Positions 1 to 12,240 of a stretch of 64,000 nt of DNA are shown here, in pieces. Within the stretch, counting starts at the first letter, position 1. Each line of letters starts with the position of its first letter. The notes beneath the pieces were generated by a model. It searched no databases. It was given only the letters and a program-made list of their open reading frames with translations, and was not told the DNA's origin. Made by a program: the position numbers and the translations under genes. Where the stretch lies: assembly GCA_947095535.1 (NCBI GenBank), contig OX352772.1, positions 215,440,222 through 215,504,221 on the forward strand, written 5' to 3'. Source of the stretch: Poecilobothrus nobilitatus (Eukaryota; Arthropoda; Insecta; Diptera; Dolichopodidae).

Positions 1-1345
1 GGCTTAATTTAGAACCATAAATTCATCATGCCACATTAGACAGAAATTAGAAACAAAATTTTTTTTTGACAGTCTATATCGTGTCGAAATGTGTTAATGT
101 ATCACAACAAAATTTATTGAATGAGTTTGTGTGTGCAAATTTTCAATTGGTCAAATCGTATAAGCACAACAACAAAAAATGAGACATTTCATGGTCTGAA
201 GCCTGATGGGTTAATGTATCGTAACCAAATCAACTCAGAAAGCTTTTGTTTTAAAGACCTACCCTTTTGTAAATTTTCAACTGAATTGGTAAAACCGTTC
301 AAGTGCGACAACAAAGAAATTAAAAAATTTTATTGAGCCCTGGTGCCGAAACGGATTAATGAATCGTAACCAAATCAACTCAGTAAGCTCCTGTTGTAAA
401 GAGCTACACTTTGATAAATTTTTAACTCAATTGGTCAAACGGTTTAAGTGCGACAACTTATTAAATTACAAAACTTCACTGACCCCTAGTGCCGAAACGG
501 GTTAATGGATCGTAACCAAATCAACTCAGTGAGCTCCTGTGGTAAAGAGCTACACTTTTGTAAATTTTCAATTCAGTTGGCAAAACCGTTTAAGCGCGAC
601 AACAAAGAAATTGAAAAATTTCATTGAGTTCTGGTGCCGAAACGGGTTAATGGATTGTAACCAAATTAACTCAGTAAGCTCCTGTTGTAAAAACCTACAC
701 TTTGATAAATTTTTAACTCAATTGGTCAAACAGTTTAAGTGCGACAACTAAGTAAATTACAAAACTTCACTGACCCCTGGTGCCGAATCGGGTTAATGGA
801 TCATAACCAAATCAACTCAGTGAGCTCCTGTGGTAAAGAGCTACACTATTGTAAATTTTCAACTAAATTGATCAAACCGTTTAAGCAGGACAACAAAAAA
901 ATTTAATGAACTTCGTTCGGCTCTCCTGCCCAAACGGGTTAACGGAACTTCATAAAAATTTGTCAATAAAACCATCATACAAAATTGGACGTAAATCGGA
1001 AACAAAATGTTTTTTGGAAGCCCGCAGGGCCGAATCCGGGTAGCATATTGTATCCAAATTTCTTCAGCTCCCGTCGAAAGCTAAAGAGAACATTTGTACA
1101 AATTTTCAACTCAATCGATCGAACCGTTTAGGCAGGACAACGAAAAAACGAAAAAGTTTTAAATGGCTCTCGGGCCGCAATGGTTTAATGAACCAAAACA
1201 CCATATAGCCTATAACACTTTCCGGGGTAGTAGAAATGTTCCTGCAAAATTTGGTTGTAATCGGACTGTGAAAATCGGTTTTTACGTGAAAAGGGTTACA
1301 AACAAACAAAGGGTTACGTTACGTTACAAACAAACAAACAAACAG
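1..1345. repeat. Satellite-like array, ~146-bp monomers
   Basis: Repeated units carry the phrases 'gccgaaacgggttaatg', 'gtaaccaaatcaactcag' and 'accgtttaagcgcgacaac'. Unit starts near 341, 486, 633 and 779 give a period of about 146 bp. Monomers become more divergent after 900, but remain recognisable to about 1340 by the 'aaccgttta' and 'gacaac' phrases. The array is cut by the left window edge. Its first 200 bases match 3164-3360 and, inverted, 4250-4455, so it is the apex region of another copy of the fold-back element that follows. The short open frames here are repeat-borne and not genes. Confidence 0.8.
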
Positions 1346-1464
1346 AATTTCTTCCTTATTTATTAGATCGTATATGCCACTTATGAATAAATGATATATA
1401 ATACATATGCATAGTCAAAAATTATTATTTGCCGCTTAGTATTAATTATTTTATTAATTATAGT

Positions 1465-4400
1465 ATTATCCAGCAAAATACCCGGCGTTGTCTGAAGTAT
1501 TTTATTGGCTTTATGAAATAAAAATTATTAACTTTTGTTTCTGCGTTAATATAATTTAATTAATATAGTTAACTTATTACTATGCATTTACAGATACTGG
1601 TGGTTAATATTCTATTATTTATTACATTTAATTAAATTGAATAAACAGAGCGAAGAATTAGAGACAATTCGTCTACAAAAAATCTTTAAAGGAATCAATA
1701 ATCTATTGAGTACACAATTACGGCGAAGTGAGTTTTCACAATATATTCGTTAATACCGAAACATAAAATCGTATTTAAATTATAAAAGGCCATAATGTAA
1801 TCAATTTTTTTTCGTAAATAATGTCACTTCATGTTTTTGTGAATTATCCTTTTAAGCACATTTTGAAATATTTGCTATTAGGTCGCTCTGTCTCTCCGTC
1901 TGTTAAAATTTATATACTGTTTAATAAAGAGCAATGAAATATTAACTATGCGTACGTCTCTTAAAAGAGTAATGTTGTAGAACAACTTTTTTATGTACCC
2001 TCACCGTTGGAGATCCTACAGCAACGACATCTCTTCAAATTTTGAAAAAACTTTGTTTTAAATGCATACAGCTCAGGTTCTCTTTAATACAGGATTGTTT
2101 TTTACCTTTATAAATAAACCAGCATTTTTTTATTTCCTTTAAATATGTATGTACTCATTTTTGATTAAATTAATACTGTACAGAAATGTTAAGTTAAGTT
2201 AGTTAAGTTTATTAAAATAATATGACATCTTTTGTAGAATCAAAATTGTATTTGAACAACCATAATTTACCATAAAGAAATTCTAGATTAAGCTTAGGAT
2301 ATGGTGAGATTATAATGAATATCAGTACTAATTTTATCCAGATTTTTTTAATTAGAGTATAGAATCAAATAAGCTCGTTTATTTAAGCCGTTCCTTTATA
2401 TCTTTTTTTAAGAACATTTTTAACATTTTTCAAATAATATTCAAAAAAATTTTCTTTGAAGCTTAAAAATGACATTTTTATATTCATTACCATCAAAATT
2501 CATACATCTCAGGTTCTGTTTAATACAGGATTGTTTTTTACCTTTATAAATCAACCAGAATGTTTTTACGTTAACTTTTTCTAATTATGTTTTCAAATTG
2601 ATATTGAATAAGGATATTGAATAAAAATAAAAATATATGTAAGAACTGTATATGGATAATAATGTAAGGTTTTCTGTTCTTTAAATATGTATGTACTCAT
2701 TTTTTATTAAATAATGTACAGAAATGTGAATATCTTTTATAATTTAATTGACTGTGTTTAAAATATTTTTAAACACGTACGTACATTATATTTTATGGGA
2801 AATATGTTATACACATGCATGTTATATAGGTAGAGCACAGGTAAGTAATGCATTTCTGAATGATGACATGATGACTGTCGTATGTAGGAGATTGTTTCTG
2901 TTTTTTAACAACGGCCGAAAATGTTATGTTGTTAAAACGTAAACACCGTATTCTTAAGATACCTAATAAGGTTATTTTAATTACTGTTATATATTAGAAA
3001 ACCATTGAAAGGTTTTTATGGAATATTAAAAACAGTATAGATAAAAGTAAAGAGTGTTGGAAATATCTTTTTAATAATAATAACAATGCAAAAAATTAGG
3101 CAGACTATTTTTAATAGGTACTCATGCGGAAATAGGTTAATAAACGTTAATAAAAATTTTGTCACAGACTTTATTTAGAACCATAAATTCATCCTTCCAA
3201 ATTAGACCCAAATTAGAAACAAAAATTTTTTTTGACAGTCTATCGTTCCGAAATGTGTTAATGTATTATGACAAAATTTATAGAATCAGTTTATGTACCA
3301 AATTGCAATACTTGTGCAAATTTTCAATTGGTCAAATCGTTTAAGCACAACAAAAAAAAAAATGAGAAACTTCATGGCCCGAAGCATGTTGAAACGGATT
3401 AATGTATCGCAACCAAATCAACTCAGAAAGCCTTTGTGATAAAGACCTACACTTTTGTAAATTTGCAACTCAATTGGTAAAACCGTTTAAGAGCGACAAC
3501 AAAGAAATTAAAAATATTTATTGAGCCCTGGTGCTGAAACGGGTTAATGAATCGTAACCAAATCAAGTCAGTAAGCTCCTGTGGAAAAGAGATACACTTT
3601 TGTAAGTTTTTGACTCAATTGGTAAAACCGTTTAAGCACGACAACAAAGAAATTAAAAAATTTCATTAAGCCCTGGCTTCTAAACAGGTTAATGGATCGT
3701 AACCAAATCAACTCAGTGAGTTTCTGTAAAGAGCTACACTTTGATAAATTTGCAACTCAATTGGTCAAACCGTTTAAGCGCGACAACAAAGTAAATTACA
3801 AAACTTCACTGACCCCTGGTGCCGAAACATGTAAATGGATCGTAACCATTTACCTAGTGAGCTTTTTTGCTAAACAGCAAGAATTTTGCGAATTTTCAAA
3901 TCAATTGATTAAACCGTTTAAGCATGTTACGATCCATTAACCCGTTGAGGCACCAGGGGTCAGTGAAGATCTGTAATTTACTTTGTTGTTGCGCGTAAAC
4001 GGTTTGACCAATAGAGCTGAAAATTTATCAAAGTGTAGCTCTTTACCACCGAAACTCACTGAGTTGATTTGGTTACGATCTGTTTCGGTACCAGGACGAA
4101 ATGAAGTTTTTTAATTTCTTTGTTGTCGCGCTTAAACGGTTTGATTAATTGAGTTGAAAATTTACAAAAATGTGGATCTTTATCACAAAATCTTTCTGAG
4201 TTGATTTGGTTACGATAAATTAATCTGTTTTAGCATCAGGTTTCAGGCTATGAAGTTTCTCATTTTTTTGTTGTTGTGCTTAAACGGTTTGACCAGTTGA
4301 AAACTTGCACAAGTATTGCACTATGGCACTCAAACTCATTCAATAAATTTTGTCGTGATACATTAACACATTTCGGCACGATAGGCTGTCAGAAAAAATT

Positions 4401-5712
4401 CTAATTTATGTGTTAATCTGGCAGGATGAATTTATGGTTCTAAATAAAGCCTGTGACAAATGTTTGTTAACGTTTGTTAACCCATTTCCGCAGGAGCACC
4501 TATTAAAAATATTCTGCCTAATTTGTTGTATTGTTATTATTAAAACAATATTTCCAACACTCTTTTCTTATATCTATACTGTTTTTAATATTCCATAAAA
4601 ACCTTTCAATGCAAATTTGTAATATATAACAGTAATTAAAATAACTATATATTAAGTATCTTAAGAATACTGTGTTTAAGTCTTAACAACATAACATTTT
4701 CGGCCGTTGCTAAAAAACAGAAACAATCTCCTACATAAGACAATCATCATGTTATCATTCAGAAATGCATTACTTACATGCGGTTTATGCATATATAAGA
4801 TGAATATGTATAACATATTTCCCATAAAATATCATTGAAATATGTACGAAGTATGTATAATGTGCGTATATTTAAAAATACTATAAACATAATCAATTAA
4901 ATTAGAAAACATGTTCACATTTCTGTACAGAATTTAATAAAAAATGACTACATACATATTTAAAGAACAGAAAACCTTATATTCTTATCCATATACAATT
5001 TTTACACATATTTTTAGCCATTCAATTTGAAAACATAATTAGAAAAAGTAAACAAAAAAAATTCTGGCTGATTTATAAAGGTAAAAAACAATCATGTATT
5101 TTGTATACTGAAAATATGTTTAACACAAGTTTTTTCAAAATTTGAAGAGCTGACGGTGCTGTAGGATCTCCAACGGTGAGTGAATACAAAAAAGTTATTC
5201 TACTACATTATTCTTTTAAGAGACCTACGCATAGTTAATATTTCATTGCTCTTTATTGAACAGTATATAAGTTTTGTAAACAGACGGAGGGACAGAGCGA
5301 ACCTAATAGCAAATTTTTCAAAATATGCTTTAAAGGATAATTCACAAAAACATGAAGTGACATTACTTACGAAAAAAATATATTACATTATGGTTCTTTT
5401 ATAATTGAAATGCGATTTTATGTTTCGATATTAACGAATATGTGTATTGAGAATACTCACTTCGCCGTAATTGTTAACTCAATAGATTATTCCTTTAAAG
5501 AGTTTTTGTAGACGAATTGCCTCTAATTCTTCGCTCTGTTTATTCAATTTAACTAAATGTAATAAAAAATAGAATATTAACTACCAGCATCTGTAAATGC
5601 ATAGTAATAAATTAATTATATTAATTAAATTATATTAACGCAGAAACAAAAGTTAATAATTCTTATTTCATAAAGCCAATAAAATACTCCGGGTAACGCC
5701 GGGTACTCTGCT
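1465..5712. mobile_element. Fold-back-like element: large imperfect inverted repeat
   Basis: The left arm (about 1465-3925) and right arm (about 3926-5712) are reverse complements. Outer ends pair 'aaaatacccggcgtt' with the inverse of 'cgccgggtactctgc' near 5699. The segment with 'cgttggagatcctaca' near 2004 pairs with 'tgtaggatctccaacg' near 5160. 'caacggccgaaaatgttatg' near 2910 pairs with the inverse near 4690. The turn lies at about 3925 inside a satellite array. The left arm is longer because it has an internal duplication (blocks at 2070 and 2508) and more monomers. No transposase frame is visible. Long inverted repeats with internal tandem repeats are typical of Foldback/Galileo-type elements, but the family assignment is inference. 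Confidence 0.65.
3155..4455. repeat. Satellite monomers switching orientation at the apex
   Basis: The ~146-bp units of the window start recur in direct orientation from 3155 to about 3925. They then run inverted from 3926 to 4455, with 'ccattaacccg' and 'aaacggtttgacca' appearing as reverse complements. This head-to-head switch forms the turn of the large inverted repeat. The inverted segment ends at 'tttatggttctaaataaagcc', mirroring the array's starting edge at 3164-3185. Confidence 0.75.
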
Positions 5713-5802
5713 AGTAATATTATAAGCAGAGTGACAGCCTATGAACATACTAACGTACGGGTATCTAAAAGATGACAAAGGCAACTGTATTCTTCCTCGT
5801 TT
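5713..5802 (+). repeat. Family B Helitron-like tail fragment
   Basis: The stretch runs from 'aagcagagtgacagc' through 'gaacatactaacg' and 'cgtacgggtatcta' to 'actgtattcttcctcg'. It matches the 3' end of the family B repeats at 31840-31915 and 62090-62165. Only the end of the repeat is present here. Weakly similar family B sequence also lies at 1365-1450, so the fold-back element may sit inside a family B copy. Confidence 0.6.
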
Positions 5803-5876
5803 TTTTTTTTTTAATTAAATTCTTGCTTATAACATGTAACAACATTGTATATTACGAAATGAAGGAGATATTTTTT

Positions 5877-7685
5877 TATTTATTTATTTATTTATTAATA
5901 CGAGCTTAAATCAAGCAAGTTTTGTTTTAAAAATACTTTTTCTTTTGTTTTAAAAATACTTAATCTAGTTTAAAGCTAAAATTAAACAAAAATTCAAATA
6001 ACAACAATAAAAATAACTTATTAATAATAATTAAATTAAAAGAAAAACAAAAAAATTGCAATTTGTAATAAAAAAAAATACAAATTACAACAAAATAAAT
6101 TCAATTAAGAATCCTCAGGTTAAGGGTTATTCAGTAACTTCATTCACACAAATATAGACTACTTTTAAGTGACTATTTTGTTAGTAGGTGGTTAATATGG
6201 GGTTTACATATGTTACAAAGAGACATTATTATATTAGTAGGTTCATGTTTGCCATGTTTTTTCAATTATTTCTATGAAAATGAAACTTAAACATATTTAC
6301 AAATCTTAATCTAGAATATGAAGAAAATTGAGTTTAGCAAATAATTGGAAAGATAAAATATTACCTTTAATTATTTCCATTAAGAACACTATATCTGCTA
6401 CTTTACGAATGGTGTGAAGATGTAATAAATTTAGTCTATGTTCATGTGGCGGTAATCTTAAAGGATCTTCCCATTGAAGAAGACCTAAAGCAAATCAAAT
6501 AATTTTTTTTTGAACTAATTTAATTCTATTTATATGAATATTATAAAATAGGCTTCGCATCTGGGAAGCATATTCCAAGTTAGATCTAATCAAACAAGTA
6601 AAAATAGATTTTAATACATAAGGATCATCAAATTCTCTTTCTCAGCGTTTAATAAAACCTAGCATAGAGTTGGCTTTATTCAGTATGTCAGCATAATGAA
6701 GGTGAAATGAAAGCTTGCTATCAAACAATACCATTAGATCTTTTATAGAAACAACTTTAGGAATAGTTTGGTTATTGAAAGAAAAGGAATACAAGATCTG
6801 GCATTATTGACGTGTAAAAGTAATTAATGCACATTTATTAACGATAAGTTGAAGATTATTATTGTAACAATCATAAAGTCGATTGAGATCAGCTTGCAAG
6901 GCTAAAGCATCTTCTAAATTTTTAATTTTAAGGAATATTTTCATATCGTCGGCGTAAATTTTAATATGGCTATTAAGTATTAACGAAGTAACATTGCTAA
7001 TTGAAATAATGAACAGTAGAGATCGAAGATGACTACCTTGGCAAACACCTGCGACAGCATCGAATTCTAAAGATGTCGTTGATCTAAAAGACACACTATA
7101 CCTATGTTCGGAAAGATAGGAGTGAATATAATTAATGAAAAATATGGATTATCCTATTTTTTCCAACTTAAAAATAATAATATTGTGCAGAAGAAGATCA
7201 AAAGCTTTTCTAAAACCAGTATATATCATATTCTCCATATTATTGATAAATGTAGACGTAGATTGAATAAGATTAGCAACAGTTGATTTATGCTTTACAA
7301 AACCATGTTAATAAGGTGATAAAAAGCAAGAACAATAATCATAAATAGAATCAAATATGATCAATTCAAAAAGTTTGGGAATAGATGATAGTTTTGCAAT
7401 GGGGCGATAATTTGTTACATCATTTTTAAGATTTTTTTTGTGAACAGGCTTAATAAGAGAAGTCTTTCAGATAAAAGGATAAAATACCAGAAGTCAAAGA
7501 AAAATTAAATAACATGGAAAGAGGACTACATAAAGAAATCGAACATTTTTTTTTTAAATATGTTTGGAATACCATTAGCATCGGCATACAATTATTGTCA
7601 AGCTTTTTTAAGTAGTCTAAGACTACATTAGAATCAATATGAATATTTGTAAGCGTTGTTTTAGGAAAGTGAACTAAGAGGCAGA
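5877..7685 (-). pseudogene. Decayed Jockey-type LINE, reverse transcriptase region
   Basis: Read on the minus strand, this is a broken reverse transcriptase of a non-LTR retrotransposon. The clearest open piece (6804-7094) holds the palm motif YADDMKIF, with a degenerate form of the 'GVPQGS' turn (GVCQGS) before it. Upstream pieces (7094-7680) contain recognisable but frameshifted fingers motifs such as NYRPIAKLSS-like and a KAFD-like block. Downstream pieces (6370-6640) carry the usual thumb/C-terminal block (LEYAS..., IHINRIKLVQ). The element ends at a (TTTA)n tract at 5877-5900, the expected 3' tail in reverse. Many stops and shifts make it inactive. Jockey-like clade is inference from motif style. 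Confidence 0.75.
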
Positions 7686-8837
7686 AATAATATTTATTTA
7701 TTTATTAATTACTGGCTTTTAAGAAAATTGGGAATCGAAACATACTTCACGCCATCACGAAGATGCAAAGTAAATGGCGCAATTAAGAGGATCCACTCCA
7801 CAATAGGGGAAATTTCTAGGTGTCTACAATAAGAACATAAAAATTTTACCTTAAAGAAAATAGTCAATATGGCAGTTGATCGCTATAACAATAGCATTCA
7901 CTCCATTACTAGGAAAAAATCTTCAGATTATAAAGTTACTATAACAACAGAAAGCGAAAGAAGTATCCACAAGGCACACATAAAAAATGCATCCAACTAA
8001 CAAAAAACCTTTTTCTTTGCAGTTTTCTGCTTAGGCCCTTCAGGTATATTAAAATAACCAAGGCCTTTCAGCTATATTAAAATAAGTCACCATTGATTAC
8101 ACTAAAAGAAGGCGTCGGACATATACTAATGGGAACCTAAAACTAATTCACAAAGTTGAACCATTATTTAATTTTTTTTAATTTATTTTTATTTTTTAAT
8201 TAATTTCCTTAGTTTTGTTTTGTATCTATTAGAAACTTTAATCTTTTAATTCAATTTTTTTTTTTTTTTCATTCAACTTTTAATTTTAATTTTTGAACTT
8301 CTTAATTTTAATAATATTTTGATTTCACTTGTTTTAGTTTCTAGTTTTGCTTGTAAAATTAAATTAAATGTCAATAAACATGCACACTATCCAACTTTCC
8401 TTTTCTCCCATATTAAATTTCCAAGCAGCTTTCAGTAAACAAACCGTTTTCTCTTTTCTAATTTATTTATTTAGTGCTGCATTATTTCTTTTTACTAAAT
8501 TTTTATCATATGCAAGTGGGAAAAAGAAATGTATATGATATCAGAGAGTTTGTGTTTATGCTATTTAAGTGGTGAATATGGTAGAGTATTTCTTGTGTAC
8601 GATAAGGTACTAAAAACTGTCCTACCTCGAATTTTGTTTGTCATGTTCACCACTTATTTAGTTCAGTCCTTTTTTTTCCGTCTCTTCGAGTTTAACGTTT
8701 GGTGTTTGTTTTGTTTGTTTTTTTTTGTTTTGTGTGGGTAATTTTATTTGAATTTAATTAAAATTTGAAATTTTTTTTTTGTTTTATTTTGATTTTTTTA
8801 ATTTTAACCTTAATTAATTTTTCCTAGTCCCATTTCG
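7686..8837. other. Intergenic A+T-rich stretch; 5' flank of next LINE
   Basis: No convincing gene. A short block at 7760-7870 ('ggggaaatttctaggtgtct') resembles the tail of the SINE at 15371-15578 and may be an eroded copy. From 8160 on the sequence is T-rich and probably includes the untranslated leader of the plus-strand LINE. An open frame at 8529-8741 has T-rich, hydrophobic composition and looks spurious. Confidence 0.5.
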
Positions 8838-8849
8838 TTGCAAATTGTA

Positions 8850-9374
8850 AAAATGTCCGTCAACTTTACAATTAACTTTTGTAATATTAGGGGTTTAGCG
8901 AGCAATTTCCAATCAGTTGAAGCTCACCTACACTCAGAAAGACCAGCTATATTAGCCCTAAGCGAAATTCAGGTTATAGGCGATGATACTAATTGTAGTA
9001 TCAACGGCTATACTTTAGTTCCGGTTTTTATTTCTCATCGAGGTGTCGCTTTATATATACGTTCCGACGTAACTTTTAACTCTCTTTTCAATTTTAAAAG
9101 CTCCAACCCAACTTTCCATTATCTTTGGGTGAAACTCCGAATTGAAACAGCTAGAATCTTTTTCTGTTTTATATACAAATCTCCCCAAGCCAACGAGCTA
9201 GAAACAACTGTGGTCATTGAAAAACTATCTGACGATATTAATAAAATTTTGAAAAATAATCCAGAATGTGAGATAGCCGTCGCCGGGGATTTTAATGTCC
9301 ATAACAAAAACTGCCTCCATTTCTCTAGTCACAACTCACGGGAAGGCAAGAATGTTGAACTATTTTCAAATTAA
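8850..9374 (+). pseudogene. LINE endonuclease domain (EEP fold)
   Basis: The frame starts at an ATG near 8850 and shows the exonuclease-endonuclease-phosphatase pattern of LINE ORF2. The N-terminal strand carries an asparagine motif (NFCNIRGLAS), followed by a conserved glutamate (ALSEIQ). GVALYIRS is the middle strand, then YKSPQ, and AVAGDFNVHN holds the catalytic Asp/Asn pair. In the family this domain nicks target DNA to prime reverse transcription. The frame stops after FSN at 9374. The next block (LSQLVK..., GENKYIGQ-like) continues in other frames, so the protein is broken. Confidence 0.8.
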
Positions 9375-9596
9375 TTCCAACTTTCTCAACTTGTTAAAGC
9401 CCTACTAGAATTCCAGACCGCGACACTCACAACGAGCATCTTTTGGATTTGTTCCTGACCACAAATCCAAAAAAATATAACATTTATGTTAGCTCTCCAA
9501 TTGGGGGAGAACAAATACATCGGCCAGTCAAAATCATATTCCTAAAAGACTAGTTTGGCACTACAACAGGGCTGACTGGGTTGGTCTGAACAGCTT

Positions 9597-11560
9597 TTGG
9601 TCGATTTTGATTGGTCGATGTGTCTCCGTCACAGAAACGTTGACTTTGCTACACTCTTCTTGAAACTCTTCATACCCAGCTCTTTTAAACCGTTTAATCC
9701 AAGTTCCAAGCCATGGTTTAATGACATCTGTAGAAAAGCAATCGAATCTAAAGAGGAGCATTTTAAAAAGTACAAGGCCAATGTATCTGAGTCCTCACTT
9801 GCGGGCTATAAAGCGGTTAGGAACAATTGCAAGAGAATTGTCAATCAGCTAAAGTTTCTTTTTATAACCAAAGGTTGAGACAGAAAATAATTAATCTCCC
9901 TCACAGCAATCGCTCCTTTTGGACAAAAAGTGTAAAGAACAACTTTTGTGGATCATCGTTTCCTCCGCTGATTGATACCGGCAACTCTATCATTTCCGAT
10001 TCTATTGGTAAAGCTAATTTGTTCGCAAAAATTTTTGCAGCAAATTTTACACTCTCTCCTACAACTCAATTACCTCCAGTATACCCTCCTGTTGTTCCAA
10101 CTAAGGTTAAAATTCTTCAAAGGGTATACTTCAGGTCACGTGCTGTAGTGAAAGTGCTAACGAATTTGATTGTTAGAAAGTCCACTGGTCCTGATGGAAT
10201 TCCAGCTATGGTTCTCAAACATATAGCCTCTCCCATTTCGAAACCTCTGCGCAATCTTTTCGCACTCTCATTTTCAACTGGTACATATCACAGTCAATGG
10301 ATAGTTGCACAAGTTTCTCCAATTCGCAAAAAAGGTGACAAAAGCGACCCTTCAAACTAACGACCAATCGCCATTACTTCGGTGCTCTCCAAAATTATGG
10401 AAATTTTGGTAAACAAAAGGCTTTTGAGATACCTGAATAGCTCGCGTATTTTAAACGATCGCATATACGGCTTTCGCAGTCAACGATCTACAGGTGATCT
10501 TTTAACTTGTCTCTGCTAGAAGCTCAACACCAGCATTCATTGTTCCGGTAAATCTGAGGTTGTTGTTTTCAATATCTCAAAGGCCTTTGATCGAGTATGG
10601 CATTCTGCTTTTCTGAGCAAATGTCAGGCAATTGGGTTGGGCAGCTCCTTCTGTGCATGGATTGAGGATTTTCTTTCAAATCGTCGTATTCGTATCTTTG
10701 TCGACAGTTTTATGTCTGACACTTATAAAATAAATGCTGGCGTTCCACAAGACTCTGCCTTATCTCCCACTCTCTTCTTAATTTTCTTTAACGACCTACT
10801 CAGTTTTACCCTCAATCCAATCCATAGTTTTGCCGATGACAGCACTCTGGTGGCATCTTATGATTTTTTAAAGAAATCGAATGCTACTCCAACCGCAATC
10901 AATTTAAAAAGGGAAATTATGGCTAGTTCAGTTAACCTAAATAACCTAGTTCAGTTCAGTTAATCACAACCTAGCGAAAATAGCTGATTGTGATATCAAA
11001 AACAGAGTTGAATTCAACACTTCCAAAACTGAAAGTTGTCTTATCTCTTGCAAAAGAGGTCAATCCATACCAATGCTACGGTTCCAAGGAGAAAATATAC
11101 AGCGGTCTGCAAATTTAAACATTTTAGGCATACAGCTTAATCGAAAAATGTTGTTGAATAAGCATATTTTCGATATATCCAAAAAAGCTCGCAAATGTTC
11201 AGGTTTTTTTCTTCGCTGTAAAGCTTATTTTTCCCCTAGTGATCTGATCAATATCTATAAAGCATATATTCGACCTAAGATGGAGTATAATTCTCACTTA
11301 TGGGCTGGCGCTGCTCAAACATTATTAGGTTACCTGGACAAAATCCAAAATCGCGCCCTACGCTTGATTGGCGACCCCACTCTTCAGGGTACCTTTACTC
11401 CTCTTAACTCACGTCGAAATATTGGAGCTCTATCTCTCTTTTATAGATATCTTGTAGGTAATGACACTTATTCTATTGAATTGAAATCAATAATGCCTCC
11501 ACTTAAACAATTCCAATGCAACACTAGGAGCCACAAGTGCCACAAGAGCCACAGCACATG
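9597..11560 (+). pseudogene. LINE reverse transcriptase and C-terminal region, broken
   Basis: The linker piece (9597-9878) has the KPWFNDICRKAI motif seen in these LINEs. The RT begins in 9827-10360 with KSTGPDGIPAMVLKH and WIVAQVSPIRKKGD. It continues through a stop to RPIAITSVLSK and GFRSQRSTGD, then a KAFDRVW block. 10637-10963 holds AGVPQDSALSPTLF and the catalytic FADDSTL. 11073-11561 is the C-terminal region (LGIQLNR..., YKAYIRPKMEYNSHLWAGA, LDKIQNRALRLI). The catalytic Asp pair is present, but several stops and shifts separate the segments. Confidence 0.8.
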
Positions 11561-11683
11561 AAAATGGATAGCCGGAAACCCCGACGTCACTGACTGGGAT
11601 GAAATACTCAGAAGTCACATTAATTTAATCTAAAATAACAAAAACCGATACAAAATCAACTAAATCTTAACAAATACAATCCC

Positions 11684-12240
11684 ATCCTTATGCAGTACAA
11701 TAGAATCATTCAAAGGTTCAACGATAATTCTGGCGAAATTAAATACCAAAATTTTTTTAATCAACTTAATATGATAAAACAAGAAATAAAAGAAATATTA
11801 AGAACAGCCCAATTAGCAAAAGGGAAAATTGTGAATACAAATTTACTAAATAAGGAAGAAATTAATCTCTTAATTATGGAAATGTAAAATCTACCGTACT
11901 TCAACATTATCGAAGTAATTGAGTATGCAACACAAACCTGTTTTCAATGATACAACGCTTCTTTATATATTATATTACTTCTAAAAACCAGTGGCCTTGA
12001 ATATAACTATATAAGAATAAGAGCAACCACCAAATATAGCAAAATGTTGCACGTAGCTCACAGAAGTCTGCTAACAAGCTTCAATAAAATATTTACATAT
12101 ACCAACAGGGAAACTCAAACATCGCAAATTATTTTATCATCCACAATGAATGGCAATTACTAAGGAAAAAATTAAGCTAAACTAAGAATATCTGCACAAC
12201 ACCTGAACAATGTCAAAGAATTAAGTGAACTTTTTCCGGC
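11684..12240 (+). pseudogene. Errantivirus-type envelope fragment
   Basis: An open piece at 11690-11887 is rich in Lys/Glu/Ile and resembles the mid-region helices of insect errantivirus envelope proteins, related to the baculovirus F fusion protein. The reading continues past a stop at 11887 through a block with SLLTSFNKIF-like sequence. It runs into the segment 12107-12250 ('caacagggaaactcaaacat'), which is repeated at 15894-16045 in another env fragment. No LTR or pol is attached. Orientation is plus, opposite to the large errantivirus at 33832-46663. Env identity is by pattern only. Confidence 0.5.

Larger units (their letters stand above)
8838..11640 (+). mobile_element. LINE (non-LTR retrotransposon), near full-length ORF2, inactive
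   Basis: One element carries, in order, an apurinic-type endonuclease, a linker, a reverse transcriptase and the C-terminal region usual for Jockey/CR1-like LINEs, all on the plus strand. Several stops and frame changes (after 9374, near 9870, at 10360, near 10520 and near 10965) break the reading frame. A sister copy of the family lies at 21046-23120 and a third, 3'-only copy at 25466-26440 on the minus strand. No ORF1 is evident upstream. The 3' end is near 11640, where an errantiviral env fragment follows. Confidence 0.8.

Noticed and set aside
1163..1366. Open frames on both strands at 1106-1366
   Set aside because: They overlap diverged satellite units, have no recognisable motif and are open on both strands by composition.
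8529..8741. 70-codon plus-strand frame upstream of a LINE
   Set aside because: T-rich, with a Phe/Leu/Cys run at its end; no similarity to LINE ORF1 and no start context. Treated as leader sequence.
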